Of a stretch of 16,175 nucleotides of DNA, positions 1-5,754 are shown piece after piece. The number at the start of each line of letters is the position of its first letter. Positions within the stretch are counted from its first letter, which is position 1. The stretch lies in NCBI GenBank assembly GCA_020722485.1, contig DYKS01000014.1, positions 1 to 16,175 on the forward strand. Reading direction: 5' to 3'. This stretch comes from Candidatus Elulimicrobium sp. GTDB lineage: Bacteria > Patescibacteriota > Minisyncoccia > Moranbacterales > UBA9337. The translations under genes were made by a program, and so were the position numbers. A model generated the notes under the pieces. It worked only from the letters and a program-made list of their open reading frames with translations, did not search any database and was not told the origin of the DNA.

Positions 1-46
1 CTATTATAGTATTATTGCGCAAATGAAGCAAACTTCAAACGAGTCT

Positions 47-64
47 AAAAAGAGCAGGCTTTTT
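47..64 (+). terminator. Possible weak terminator at left edge
   Basis: AAAAAG at 47-52 pairs with CTTTTT at 59-64 around a six-base loop, and a short T-rich stretch follows. It could end transcription of a gene lying left of the window. The stem is AT-rich and no upstream gene is visible, so this is weak. A second inverted pair, GCGCAAA at 17-23 with TTTGCGC at 66-72, encloses it. Confidence 0.25.
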
Positions 65-75
65 GTTTGCGCGCA

Positions 76-104
76 TTGGCAATTTTTATTTTTTCTGCTA
101 AATT
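76..104 (+). promoter_or_regulatory. Likely promoter of the tRNA-Glu gene
   Basis: A TTGGCA -35 element (76-81) is separated by 17 bases from a TAAATT -10 element (99-104). The predicted start, near 111, leaves about 20 bases of leader before the tRNA. The match is moderate, but spacing and position fit the only plus-strand gene nearby. Confidence 0.45.
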
Positions 105-131
105 GCTAGAAGTGACAAAAAGAATAATTGC

Positions 132-206
132 GCCGCCATCGTCTAGTGGTTAGGACGTCAGGTTCTCATCCTGGCAACAGGGGTCCGATTCCCCTTGGCG
201 GTACCA
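132..206 (+). tRNA. tRNA-Glu (anticodon CTC)
   Basis: A full cloverleaf folds by hand. The acceptor stem is GCCGCCA with TGGCGGT (first pair a G-U wobble), and the D stem is GTCT with GGAC. The anticodon stem TCAGG/CCTGG holds the loop TTCTCAT, giving anticodon CTC, which reads GAG. The variable loop has four bases, the T stem is AGGGG/CCCCT, and the discriminator is A followed by an encoded CCA at 204-206. The T loop is TCCGATT, so the base at position 55, almost always T (pseudouridine in the RNA), is C here. The CCA is also the first three bases of a 17-bp inverted repeat whose partner ends at 428. The gene looks intact; the G1-U72 pair and C55 are the oddities. Confidence 0.93.
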
Positions 207-428
207 AGAAAACTTTTGAAAAGAGTTTCCGCTTCGCTTTCCGCCCTGAAATTTTGAAGAAATTTCAGTCCCAAAATAGAAAATTTTTTCTACATTTTTT
301 GATGCCACGTGTCTGAATTTTTTCAAAAAAGAAAAGAAAATTTTTCGGTCTTAGGAGTTCCGAAAATTTAGAACGGCAGAAAGCGGAGCGAAGAGAAAAC
401 CGAAAATTTCCTTCAAAAGTTTTCTTGG
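204..428. repeat. 225-bp imperfect inverted-repeat element abutting the tRNA
   Basis: The outer 17 bases at 204-220 (CCAAGAAAACTTTTGAA) are perfectly complementary to 412-428. The arms stay partly complementary further in: CTTCGCT, CTTTC-CGCC and AAATTTT blocks on the left match the reverse complement of the right arm. Two smaller hairpins sit inside: 246-268 (CTGAAATTT with AAATTTCAG, five-base loop) and 277-292 (TAGAAAA with TTTTCTA, two-base loop). No credible protein is encoded. Terminal inverted repeats without a transposase resemble a MITE-like insertion at the tRNA 3' end. A large tRNA-downstream hairpin acting in termination or RNA processing is the alternative. No flanking target-site duplication was recognised. 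Confidence 0.6.
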
Positions 429-681
429 AAAAAGGTTTAATCTTCGGAGTATAAAGATACAAAAATAAAACTTTCCGAAAGTTGTTTATTCAGTTTTTTT
501 CGCGAATGTATAACTCCAAACAATTTACGTTCTTGGATTTCTTTGTGCAACTTTATTGTCAATATCTTCCAAAATAGAAGAATTTCATAGTTTATAAGTT
601 TATAAATGAAATTTCGTCAATAATAGTAAATTAAAAGCGATGCAGAAGAAATACACACATTGTAAATCTGGACAAACCGAT
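429..681. other. Intergenic region before the SWIM gene
   Basis: I see no gene in this stretch. It holds a 7-bp dyad, AACTTTC-C-GAAAGTT, at 469-483. It also holds an 8-bp inverted pair, AATTTCAT (581-588) with ATGAAATT (606-613), enclosing two tandem copies of GTTTATAA. The latter is close enough to the SWIM gene to be part of its promoter or leader, but no convincing -35/-10 pair was found. Confidence 0.4.
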
Positions 682-1302
682 ATGAGACCAGCATATAATT
701 TAGATAAAATTAAATATGCCACAGATCAACCGACTTTTGAGAAAGCGGTGGCTTTATACGAGGCCGGTAAAGTAATTCAATTTAAAGAAGGAATTAATTC
801 TTATTCGGCTGTGGTGCTTGGCACTAAACCTTATCGGGTTTCAATTGATGCGCGTCGTTTCGGTTTGGTTAATTGCGAATGTTATCTTGGACAAAGAGAT
901 ATACTTTGCAAGCATGCAGTGGCCGTATCTATTTATGCCGTAATGAATGGCAAAAAATTAAGTAAAGAAGATAAGGAATTGGTTTCAAGCCCGATTTGCA
1001 GTGGCATGTTAGGAGAATTAAGTAAAACAGAATTAGCGGAAACTAAGAACGCTATTACTTCAGCGATGAAATATATAAAAGCGCATGTTGGTCCTTCTCG
1101 GACTTGGTTTGTTTATCAGAATTCGCTGAATGAAGGTTGCGCGCGGTTGTCAAAATTGGCGTCAGATTTGCCGGTTAGCGAGCAAACAACAAAATTATTA
1201 GTCGATCTGCTTTTACGATTGGACAAAAAATTATGCGTCGGCGGAGTTGATGATTCTGATGGCGTGGTTGGCGGATTTATGGAAACTTGTTTTGTTGCTT
1301 GA
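682..1302 (+). CDS. SWIM zinc-finger domain protein, 3' end frameshifted
   Basis: The protein has a SWIM-type zinc motif of CxC followed by CxH: CEC, nine residues, then CKH, about 80-95 residues into the frame. SWIM motifs bind zinc and occur in DNA- or protein-interacting proteins; the role of this stand-alone bacterial type is not known to me. I start it at the ATG at 682 (MRPAYNLDKIKYAT), because the 14 residues between 640 and 682 do not look conserved and neither start has a Shine-Dalgarno. The frame stops at 1300-1302 after a GGFMETCFVA tail. A convincing continuation lies in the +1 frame up to 1414, so the intact gene was probably about 244 residues. The region after the SWIM motif is mostly helical, with DDSD near the break. 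This is either a recent frameshift or a sequence error. Confidence 0.75.
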   Translation: MRPAYNLDKIKYATDQPTFEKAVALYEAGKVIQFKEGINSYSAVVLGTKPYRVSIDARRFGLVNCECYLGQRDILCKHAVAVSIYAVMNGKKLSKEDKELVSSPICSGMLGELSKTELAETKNAITSAMKYIKAHVGPSRTWFVYQNSLNEGCARLSKLASDLPVSEQTTKLLVDLLLRLDKKLCVGGVDDSDGVVGGFMETCFVA

Positions 1303-1414
1303 AGAATACTCCAAACTTGATTTCAAGTGCATAAAAGCATTTAAAAAACTCTGTGACCGAGAAACCTGCTTTGGTTGGGAAGAGCCATTGGTTAAAATAT
1401 TTGACAAAAATTAG
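1286..1414 (+). pseudogene. Displaced C-terminal part of the SWIM-domain gene
   Basis: In the +1 frame relative to the SWIM gene, translation runs open through LVLLLEEYSKLDFKCIKA and on to a CFGWEEPLVKIFDKN end at a TAG stop (1412-1414). The composition is protein-like, amphipathic then aromatic-rich, with no internal stop, and it starts exactly where the upstream frame is lost. The switch lies at about 1282-1299, near the run TTTT at 1290-1293. I read this as the original C terminus of the SWIM protein, not a separate gene, since it has no start codon of its own. Confidence 0.6.
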
Positions 1415-1528
1415 AAATAACATTTTAAACGACGTGTCAACAAAGTTGGCGCGAAATTTTATGGCGGAGGAAAAATCAGAATCCAAAGCGAGGGCGGAAA
1501 AATTCTTGCTTGCCGGAAAAGTATGCTT

Positions 1529-1804
1529 TTATTTGACGATTTTTATTGCTTTGCCGTTAATTAGGGCATCAGCAATTTTTTTGTGCGCCGAGTAGAGAAT
1601 TCTTTGATAAGTGCTTTGGGAGATGAGCATTTTTTCTGCTGCCTCTTGTTGTTCCAAATTTTTAATGTAGCGCAAACGATAAGCCTCCGCTTCTTCAGTA
1701 TCCAGCTCAACAATTTTCAACATTCTCATTGGCACTCCTTGAGGTTTAAAATAAGTGACATTAGGTTGAAAATCTATTTTTCTAAAAAGTCTAGGTCGTG
1801 GCAT
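1529..1804 (-). CDS. UPF0251/DUF134 family helix-turn-helix protein
   Basis: This 91-residue protein matches the UPF0251 (DUF134) predicted DNA-binding family along its whole length. Family landmarks are an N-terminal MPRPR, then YFKPQGVP at about 18-25, then a helix-turn-helix with EEAEAYRLRYIKNLEQQEAA and STYQRIL, and the ending KKIADALINGKAIKI. Family members usually carry a cysteine just after MPRPR; here that stretch is RLFRK, so one possible metal ligand is missing. The ATG at 1804-1802 lies one base after the TAA of the upstream transporter gene (TAATATG), so translation is probably coupled. As last gene of the metal operon it may be its regulator, perhaps acting on the dyad near 3193-3218. 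The family role is known only by prediction, so that is inference. Confidence 0.9.
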   Translation of the reverse strand: MPRPRLFRKIDFQPNVTYFKPQGVPMRMLKIVELDTEEAEAYRLRYIKNLEQQEAAEKMLISQSTYQRILYSAHKKIADALINGKAIKIVK

Positions 1805-1805
1805 A

Positions 1806-2858
1806 TTATTTTCTATTTAACGGAATATTGCAATGCGGACATCGCAATGAAGAACAAGGAGTTCCTCTTTTGTGGGTGACAGCATAGCTGCAACGAGGGC
1901 AAACGCATTGTCCATTAGGACCTTTGCCTTCCGCTCTTTTAATTTCTTTTTGGAATCGAGCGCGTTGTCTTTGCCAGTGAAATTCGCGACCAAAAGCGGG
2001 TCGGTAAAAATCGGTTTCTACCGCGTGACTTTTGATTTGAATGGCTATGTAAGAAATATTAGTTATTTTTTCTGTGATTTTTTTTCTTAAATTTTCAGAA
2101 ATTTTAGTCGCTTCATCCACACTTAAATTTGCAGAAAGTTTGATTTCTAAATTGGCGGTAATAGTCGATCCCTTTTTTTGAGTTTTTAAAGAAGATATTT
2201 CCACTTTTTCTTCTTGAGCGATGGCTCTGATTTGATCTTCTTTTTCTTGTCCGGCGGAAACATCCAACAAGGAATCCATCGCTTCTTTGCCTAAAGAGAA
2301 GGATTCTTTGATAATATAAAGTCCAATAAGCGTTGCTAAAAGCGTGTCGGCGTAAATCCAATATTGAGTTAAAAATAAACCAATAAAAACTGCTAAAGAA
2401 ACTAAAGCATCCGCTTTGTCATGCGAGCCGTCCGACAGAAGTGTAATGGAATTTTCTTTTTTTCCGTAGTAAATTTTTATTTTAGCAGTGGCGTAATTGA
2501 CTATCGTTGAGAAAAACATTATCGCGTAAGCCCAGAAACCGAGGTTGATTTGTCTCTGATGCGAGTAATTTCGATAGGCATCGTAAATGACGCCCGCGCC
2601 GGTGGTTAGCAGAATTAAAGTAATGACGATGCCGCTTAACACCTCAAACTTATAATGACCATAGGGATGTTCTTTATCTACTGGTTTTTGCGAGGCTCTG
2701 ATTCCGAAGTAGCCAATGGCGGAAGAGAATATATCCGTCAAAGAATGAAATCCTTCTGCTAAAATGGCCGCGGAATGAAAAAGCGACCCAATTAAAATTT
2801 TGGTTACAGACAAAATCAAATTAGCTAGAATGGAAAGCAAAGCGATTTTTTCTTTCAT
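1806..2858 (-). CDS. Cation diffusion facilitator transporter with fused C-terminal cysteine ribbon
   Basis: Residues 1 to about 290 form a CDF-family inner-membrane efflux transporter that exports divalent metals such as Zn2+, Fe2+ or Mn2+ against protons. The transport-site motifs are E35xxH38xxxD42 in the second membrane helix and D143xxH146xxxD150 in the fifth. The loop motif HPYGHYKFE (64-72) and a cytoplasmic dimer domain (about 205-285) are also typical. The replacement of the usual first Asp by Glu35 and the His at 38 may tune metal choice. Unusually, the protein continues past the normal end with a basic linker and a ribbon with six cysteines: C318, C320, C323, C335, C340 and C343 (CVCPRC, then C, then CPHC). 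I know similar ribbons as small stand-alone proteins near UPF0251 and DUF5320 genes. The ribbon probably binds zinc or iron at the cytoplasmic face. It starts 55 bases after the DUF5320 gene and ends one base before the UPF0251 start. Confidence 0.93.
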   Translation of the reverse strand: MKEKIALLSILANLILSVTKILIGSLFHSAAILAEGFHSLTDIFSSAIGYFGIRASQKPVDKEHPYGHYKFEVLSGIVITLILLTTGAGVIYDAYRNYSHQRQINLGFWAYAIMFFSTIVNYATAKIKIYYGKKENSITLLSDGSHDKADALVSLAVFIGLFLTQYWIYADTLLATLIGLYIIKESFSLGKEAMDSLLDVSAGQEKEDQIRAIAQEEKVEISSLKTQKKGSTITANLEIKLSANLSVDEATKISENLRKKITEKITNISYIAIQIKSHAVETDFYRPAFGREFHWQRQRARFQKEIKRAEGKGPNGQCVCPRCSYAVTHKRGTPCSSLRCPHCNIPLNRK

Positions 2859-2885
2859 ATATAGATATTACTAAATTATCAATAG

Positions 2886-2919
2886 AAATAAAAGAAGGCC
2901 GCGAGGCCTCCTTTTATTT
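2886..2919 (-). terminator. Long hairpin between the DUF5320 and CDF genes
   Basis: AAATAAAAG (2886-2894) pairs with CTTTTATTT (2911-2919). After one mismatch, AGGCC (2896-2900) pairs with GGCCT (2905-2909) around a GCGA loop. Read on the minus strand, a GC-rich stem is followed by TTTTATTT, as in an intrinsic terminator. The stop codon of the DUF5320 gene lies inside the stem. It probably gives partial termination or sets the transcript ratio inside the operon, since no separate promoter for the transporter is obvious. Confidence 0.65.
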
Positions 2920-3162
2920 ATCTTTATCGCGGTTTTTGATATTCTTAATTTCTTCACGCAGAGAAGATAATTCTTCTTCTAGTATTTTTTCTTCTTCCTC
3001 CAAGTTAGCTAGTTCGTTTTTAGGAGAGATAAATCTTTGTGGTCCGAACCAGCTTCTTCTCAACCAGTTGCGTCCATATCCATAACTTCCTCCGCAACGA
3101 CCCATACCGCGTCCGGTGCGAGGACCTTGTCCCATTGGACCGGTTCCATTAAATCCAGGCAT
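2914..3162 (-). CDS. DUF5320-type small protein, Gly-rich head and coiled-coil tail
   Basis: This 82-residue protein starts with a Gly/Arg-rich segment, MPGFNGTGPMGQGPRTGRGM, with a single cysteine at residue 23. A Tyr/Trp/Arg-rich middle follows (about 24-45), then a charged coiled coil from about residue 48 to the end (ELANLEEEEKILEEELSSLR). This layout is that of DUF5320, a family of unknown function that I associate with UPF0251 proteins and iron-molybdenum-cofactor-type (NifX-like) proteins. No signal peptide or membrane helix is visible. It is the first gene of the operon and directly follows the near-consensus promoter at 3226-3254. There is no Shine-Dalgarno before the ATG. The coiled coil suggests oligomerisation, perhaps as a metal chaperone, but that is a guess from context. 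Confidence 0.8.
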   Translation of the reverse strand: MPGFNGTGPMGQGPRTGRGMGRCGGSYGYGRNWLRRSWFGPQRFISPKNELANLEEEEKILEEELSSLREEIKNIKNRDKDK

Positions 3163-3192
3163 AATTTTGTGATTAGTTATTAATTTTTTAAA

Positions 3193-3218
3193 GATAATCC
3201 GACATTAAGGAGATTATC
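3193..3218 (-). promoter_or_regulatory. Dyad at the transcription start of the metal operon, candidate operator
   Basis: GATAATC (3193-3199) and GATTATC (3212-3218) are inverted copies separated by 12 bases. They begin where the minus-strand promoter at 3226-3254 should start transcription. A second inverted pair, GACATTAA (3201-3208) with TTAATGTC (3245-3252), links the dyad centre to the -35 region. The location, immediately downstream of -10, suits a repressor site. A leader RNA hairpin is the other reading. Confidence 0.5.
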
Positions 3219-3225
3219 TATTATG

Positions 3226-3254
3226 AATATATACCCAAAATAATTTAATGTCAA
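3226..3254 (-). promoter_or_regulatory. Near-consensus promoter of the DUF5320-CDF-UPF0251 operon
   Basis: On the minus strand TTGACA (3254-3249) is followed, after exactly 17 bases, by TATATT (3231-3226). Start of transcription is expected near 3219, leaving a leader of about 57 bases. This is a strong sigma-70-type promoter, which suggests that expression is limited by a repressor. Confidence 0.72.
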
Positions 3255-3273
3255 GCCGGCGAAAATTTTTTCC

Positions 3274-3305
3274 AAAAATAATAAAGGACGCGTGTTACGC
3301 GTCCT
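3274..3305 (-). terminator. Intrinsic terminator of the 216-aa gene
   Basis: AGGACGCG (3285-3292) pairs perfectly with CGCGTCCT (3298-3305) around a five-base loop. On the minus strand it is followed by TTTATTATTTTT. It lies 8 bases past the TAG stop of the minus-strand gene ending at 3314 and separates it from the metal operon. Confidence 0.85.
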
Positions 3306-3313
3306 AGTAGATC

Positions 3314-3964
3314 CTAATTATTATTATAGTAGTGTGGACAAAGTAAAAATTCCTTTAGTATTTTAATTAATTTTTTAAAAGAATTTGATTTAAACCTAAA
3401 AGAAACATATTTATGTTTTAATACAGCAGTATATGAGGTTTTTCCAATAATTAATACTGCTTTTTTAAACTTTAATGAGGAACTCGATAAAATAATTTTT
3501 TTAAAATATTTTAGAATTCCACCATTTCTGACTTTCTCCAATTTCTTATCATAAACACGCACCACTGGACAAATTTTACTTTTTTGACATTGAAGAGAAA
3601 CTTCTACATAAAACCTTCTAATCTCTTTTATATTTGTCATTTTTATTTGATACACACTACTCAAGCAAAGACTATTTCTTAATTCTTTAGGCGGTGAGAA
3701 AAGGGCAATTCTTTTTCTAGCATTTTTCCATCTCATCCCCCGTAAAGAATGTAACAATATTTCCAACCTTTTTTCAAAAATTATTTTTTCCTTAATAAAG
3801 CAAGCATTATTCGTAAAAATAGGAGTAAGTAATATATAGAGTTCGTTTAATAAATTTACGAAATTCCGGTCTTTGTTTTGAACCGGAATAATTTCATAGT
3901 TTGTGTTTATTTTTACTCCCACTCCCAAAATTTTAAACTCGTCTCCTTTTAACAAATTTGACAT
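3314..3964 (-). CDS. Unrecognised 216-aa basic protein
   Basis: I do not recognise this protein. It is soluble by eye, Lys- and aromatic-rich, with no signal peptide or clear membrane segment. It has alternating strand/helix segments, a basic stretch RGMRWKNARKRIALF near residue 75-90, and a lysine-rich C-terminal half ending in CPHYYNNN. Cysteines are scattered without a zinc-knuckle pattern. Evidence that it is a real gene is strong: TTGACA-N18-TATAAT upstream, a GGAGAGGA ribosome binding site (3974-3981) about 10 bases before the ATG, and a perfect terminator after it. That full signal set, rare among its neighbours, and its lower GC suggest a self-contained and possibly acquired gene. It stands alone between the metal operon and the divergent KH gene. 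Function cannot be assigned. Confidence 0.75.
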   Translation of the reverse strand: MSNLLKGDEFKILGVGVKINTNYEIIPVQNKDRNFVNLLNELYILLTPIFTNNACFIKEKIIFEKRLEILLHSLRGMRWKNARKRIALFSPPKELRNSLCLSSVYQIKMTNIKEIRRFYVEVSLQCQKSKICPVVRVYDKKLEKVRNGGILKYFKKIILSSSSLKFKKAVLIIGKTSYTAVLKHKYVSFRFKSNSFKKLIKILKEFLLCPHYYNNN

Positions 3965-3973
3965 ACTTGACTT

Positions 3974-3981
3974 TCCTCTCC
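3974..3981 (-). promoter_or_regulatory. Strong Shine-Dalgarno of the 216-aa gene
   Basis: Minus-strand GGAGAGGA lies about 10 bases before the ATG at 3964. Most other genes in the window lack any such sequence, so this start is unusually well marked. Confidence 0.7.
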
Positions 3982-4034
3982 TTTTTATGATTTTTATGAA
4001 ATATTATATTTTTTCAAAGAACTGATGACTTAAA

Positions 4035-4064
4035 ATTATAACAATTTTGTTTATTTGTTGTCAA
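4035..4064 (-). promoter_or_regulatory. Consensus promoter of the 216-aa gene
   Basis: Minus-strand TTGACA (4064-4059), an 18-base spacer and TATAAT (4040-4035) match both consensus hexamers perfectly. Transcription should begin near 4028, giving a leader of about 64 bases. It is the best promoter in the window by hexamer match. Confidence 0.75.
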
Positions 4065-4100
4065 GAAAAAAAGAGTGGATATTGTGCATAAATTTGAAAT

Positions 4101-4128
4101 TTGACTTTTTTAAAAAATGCGTTATAGT
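4101..4128 (+). promoter_or_regulatory. Promoter of the KH-domain gene
   Basis: TTGACT (4101-4106), a 16-base spacer and TATAGT (4123-4128) point toward the KH gene, with transcription expected near 4135. A small hairpin, AGGC-GGTT-GCCT at 4140-4151, would lie close to the 5' end of the transcript. The -35 element is 37 bases from the divergent promoter for the minus-strand gene. Confidence 0.68.
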
Positions 4129-4183
4129 AAAAAAAGGATAGGCGGTTGCCTGTTCTGATAATTAATTAAGAAGCAAAATCTTT

Positions 4184-4513
4184 ATGGAAGAATCAAAAGA
4201 CAAGGTTTTTATTGAGCAAGTAGTCAAGATGCTCGTGGACAACCCAAATGACGTAAGGGTTGAAAGAAAAATTGACGAAATGGGAGTGCTTATTACTCTG
4301 GATGTCAATCCCAAAGATATGGGAATGGTTATTGGAAGAGAGGGACAAACTGCTAAAGCTCTGCGCACTTTATTGCGTGTGATTGGCGCCAAAAATAATG
4401 CTCGTGTTAATTTAAAAATCAATGAGCCAGCCGATTCCACTCGCGGTGAGCGCAAAAATAAGGAAGAAAAAAAGAGTATTGATGAAATGGTGAATGATAT
4501 CAACAAAATATAA
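4184..4513 (+). CDS. khpA: KH-domain RNA-binding protein (KhpA/UPF0109-like)
   Basis: The 109-residue protein is a single type II KH domain of the KhpA (UPF0109) family, cytoplasmic RNA binders that work with KhpB in some bacteria. The RNA-gripping GxxG loop is G51-R-E-G54, within MGMVIGREGQTAKALRTLL; the last strand is NNARVNLKI. KhpA proteins are usually about 75-80 residues; this one has an extra charged tail from about residue 85 (RGERKNKEEKKSIDEMV), probably disordered. In many bacteria the gene sits beside rpsP; here it is alone, with its own promoter and terminator. The ATG at 4184 has no clear Shine-Dalgarno. The fold is certain; the symbol is assigned by family. Confidence 0.9.
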   Translation: MEESKDKVFIEQVVKMLVDNPNDVRVERKIDEMGVLITLDVNPKDMGMVIGREGQTAKALRTLLRVIGAKNNARVNLKINEPADSTRGERKNKEEKKSIDEMVNDINKI

Positions 4514-4533
4514 TATAAATTTTCTTCTTAATA

Positions 4534-4569
4534 CAAAAACCCGGAATTTTTTTAAATCCGGGTTTTTTG
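4534..4569. terminator. Bidirectional intrinsic terminator
   Basis: AAAAACCCGGA (4535-4545) pairs with TCCGGGTTTTT (4557-4567) around an 11-base loop. The A and T runs on either side let it work for the KH gene on the plus strand and for the converging glycosyltransferase operon on the minus strand. Confidence 0.9.
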
Positions 4570-4590
4570 TTTGCGATATTTATTATTTGA

Positions 4591-4629
4591 GAAAAAAGAA
4601 TTTCAAAATGTAAATAACGCCAATAAATC
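4591..4629. repeat. 39-bp dispersed repeat, copy 1
   Basis: The first 27 bases are identical to 13263-13289 and the next 12 differ only at C/T positions (four in all). The copy lies in the convergent gap between the KH terminator and the GT4 gene. A plus-strand reading gives KKEFQNVNNANK, so a decayed transposase piece is possible. A 6-bp inverted pair (GCCAAT 4619-4624, ATTGGC 4640-4645) overlaps its end. Confidence 0.6.
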
Positions 4630-4656
4630 TAATATTGAAATTGGCAGGATAAAAAA

Positions 4657-5754
4657 TTATTTTTCAATTACCGTTCGTAGAATATCTGCGTATTTTTTAA
4701 CGATTTTTTCCCAAGAATAATTTTCTCGCGTATAAGCGCGCGCGCGTTGGCCAAAAACGCGTCGTAATTCGTTTTCGCGGATGAGGGCGTTGATTTTAGC
4801 GGCGAATCTTTCCGCGTTTTCTGGTTCCACTAAAAATCCGTTTTCTCCATTTTTAACAGCATCTTGTAATCCTTCTAAACGGGAAGCAACTACCACGCGA
4901 CCAGCGGAAGCCGCTTCCAAAACTGCGATTCCGAATCCTTCTATATCATTAGGAATTTTTATATTAGGTTGAACAAAAATATCTACTGTATTGAAAAGAA
5001 TTTTTTTCTCATCATCGCTAACATTATGAAAAAGTTTTACTCGATTTTCTAATTTATTTTTATTGATAACGCGGCGGATATTTTCCTTATCTTTGCCTTC
5101 GCCGACGACGAAATACAGAATATTTTTATCTAAAAGCGGAACTACTTTTTCTACAAACCAAGCTACTCCTTTTCTTTTAGTTAGTCTGCCTAACGTTAGA
5201 ACAATTTTTTTATTTTCCAAATTTAAACCGGTTATTTTTTCTAAATCAGCGCGGGAAAAATTGCCAGTAAATTGATCAGGATTAATGCCATTAGGAACGA
5301 AAACAAATTTTTTCTCTTCTAAACCGTGACTTATTCCTTGTCTAATAGTTTCGTTTCCTACTGCAATTAATTTATCCATTTTTTTTAAGAAAAACTTAAC
5401 CCAATATTTTTGATAAAGCCAAAGAGGATAAGTTAAATCTAAGCCGTGAACTATAGAAATAACTGGTTTGCGAAAGATAATTTTTAATATCCAGCCCACG
5501 ATGGCTAAGGTGCCATCACCTAACAAAACGGCGTCATAACGAGGCAAAAGAAAGCAAGTTTTTAAAAAAGCATAAGAAGCAAAAATAGGCAAGAAAAATT
5601 TTCCACGCCGATTAGCGATAGTTTTGATTTCCACTTCTTGCGGAAGCCAGCGAGACAGTTCCCAATTTTGAGTTTCAATGCCGCCTCTTACCGGCGGATA
5701 AGCCCGGGAAATAAAAATAATCTTTATTTTTTTAGCGGTTAGTTTTTTTGTCAT
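4657..5754 (-). CDS. GT4 family glycosyltransferase
   Basis: This 365-residue protein has the GT-B fold of family 4 retaining glycosyltransferases, which transfer sugars from nucleotide-sugars to lipid or glycan acceptors. The N-terminal acceptor domain begins at KIIFISRAYPPVRGGIETQ (11-29), with the glycine-rich GG-E loop. The donor domain starts near residue 180 and includes VLTLGRLTKRKGV. The catalytic/donor EX7E motif is E272-GFGIAVL-E280, followed by the typical ASAGRVVVASRLEGL. No signal peptide; it likely works at the inner membrane face. It overlaps the upstream GT2 gene by 23 bases, so both are translated from one message. Sugar and acceptor cannot be told from sequence; cell-envelope glycolipid or polysaccharide assembly is the likely use. 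Confidence 0.93.
   Translation of the reverse strand: MTKKLTAKKIKIIFISRAYPPVRGGIETQNWELSRWLPQEVEIKTIANRRGKFFLPIFASYAFLKTCFLLPRYDAVLLGDGTLAIVGWILKIIFRKPVISIVHGLDLTYPLWLYQKYWVKFFLKKMDKLIAVGNETIRQGISHGLEEKKFVFVPNGINPDQFTGNFSRADLEKITGLNLENKKIVLTLGRLTKRKGVAWFVEKVVPLLDKNILYFVVGEGKDKENIRRVINKNKLENRVKLFHNVSDDEKKILFNTVDIFVQPNIKIPNDIEGFGIAVLEAASAGRVVVASRLEGLQDAVKNGENGFLVEPENAERFAAKINALIRENELRRVFGQRARAYTRENYSWEKIVKKYADILRTVIEK

Noticed and set aside
128..316. 62-codon open frame across the tRNA and inverted repeat
   Set aside because: The first part is the tRNA gene itself and the rest is the inverted-repeat arm; no protein features.
1353..1595. Open frame of 80 codons between the SWIM gene and UPF0251
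   Set aside because: It overlaps the +1 continuation of the SWIM gene and the 3' end of UPF0251 on the other strand, lacks a ribosome site, and its translation matches nothing I recognise.
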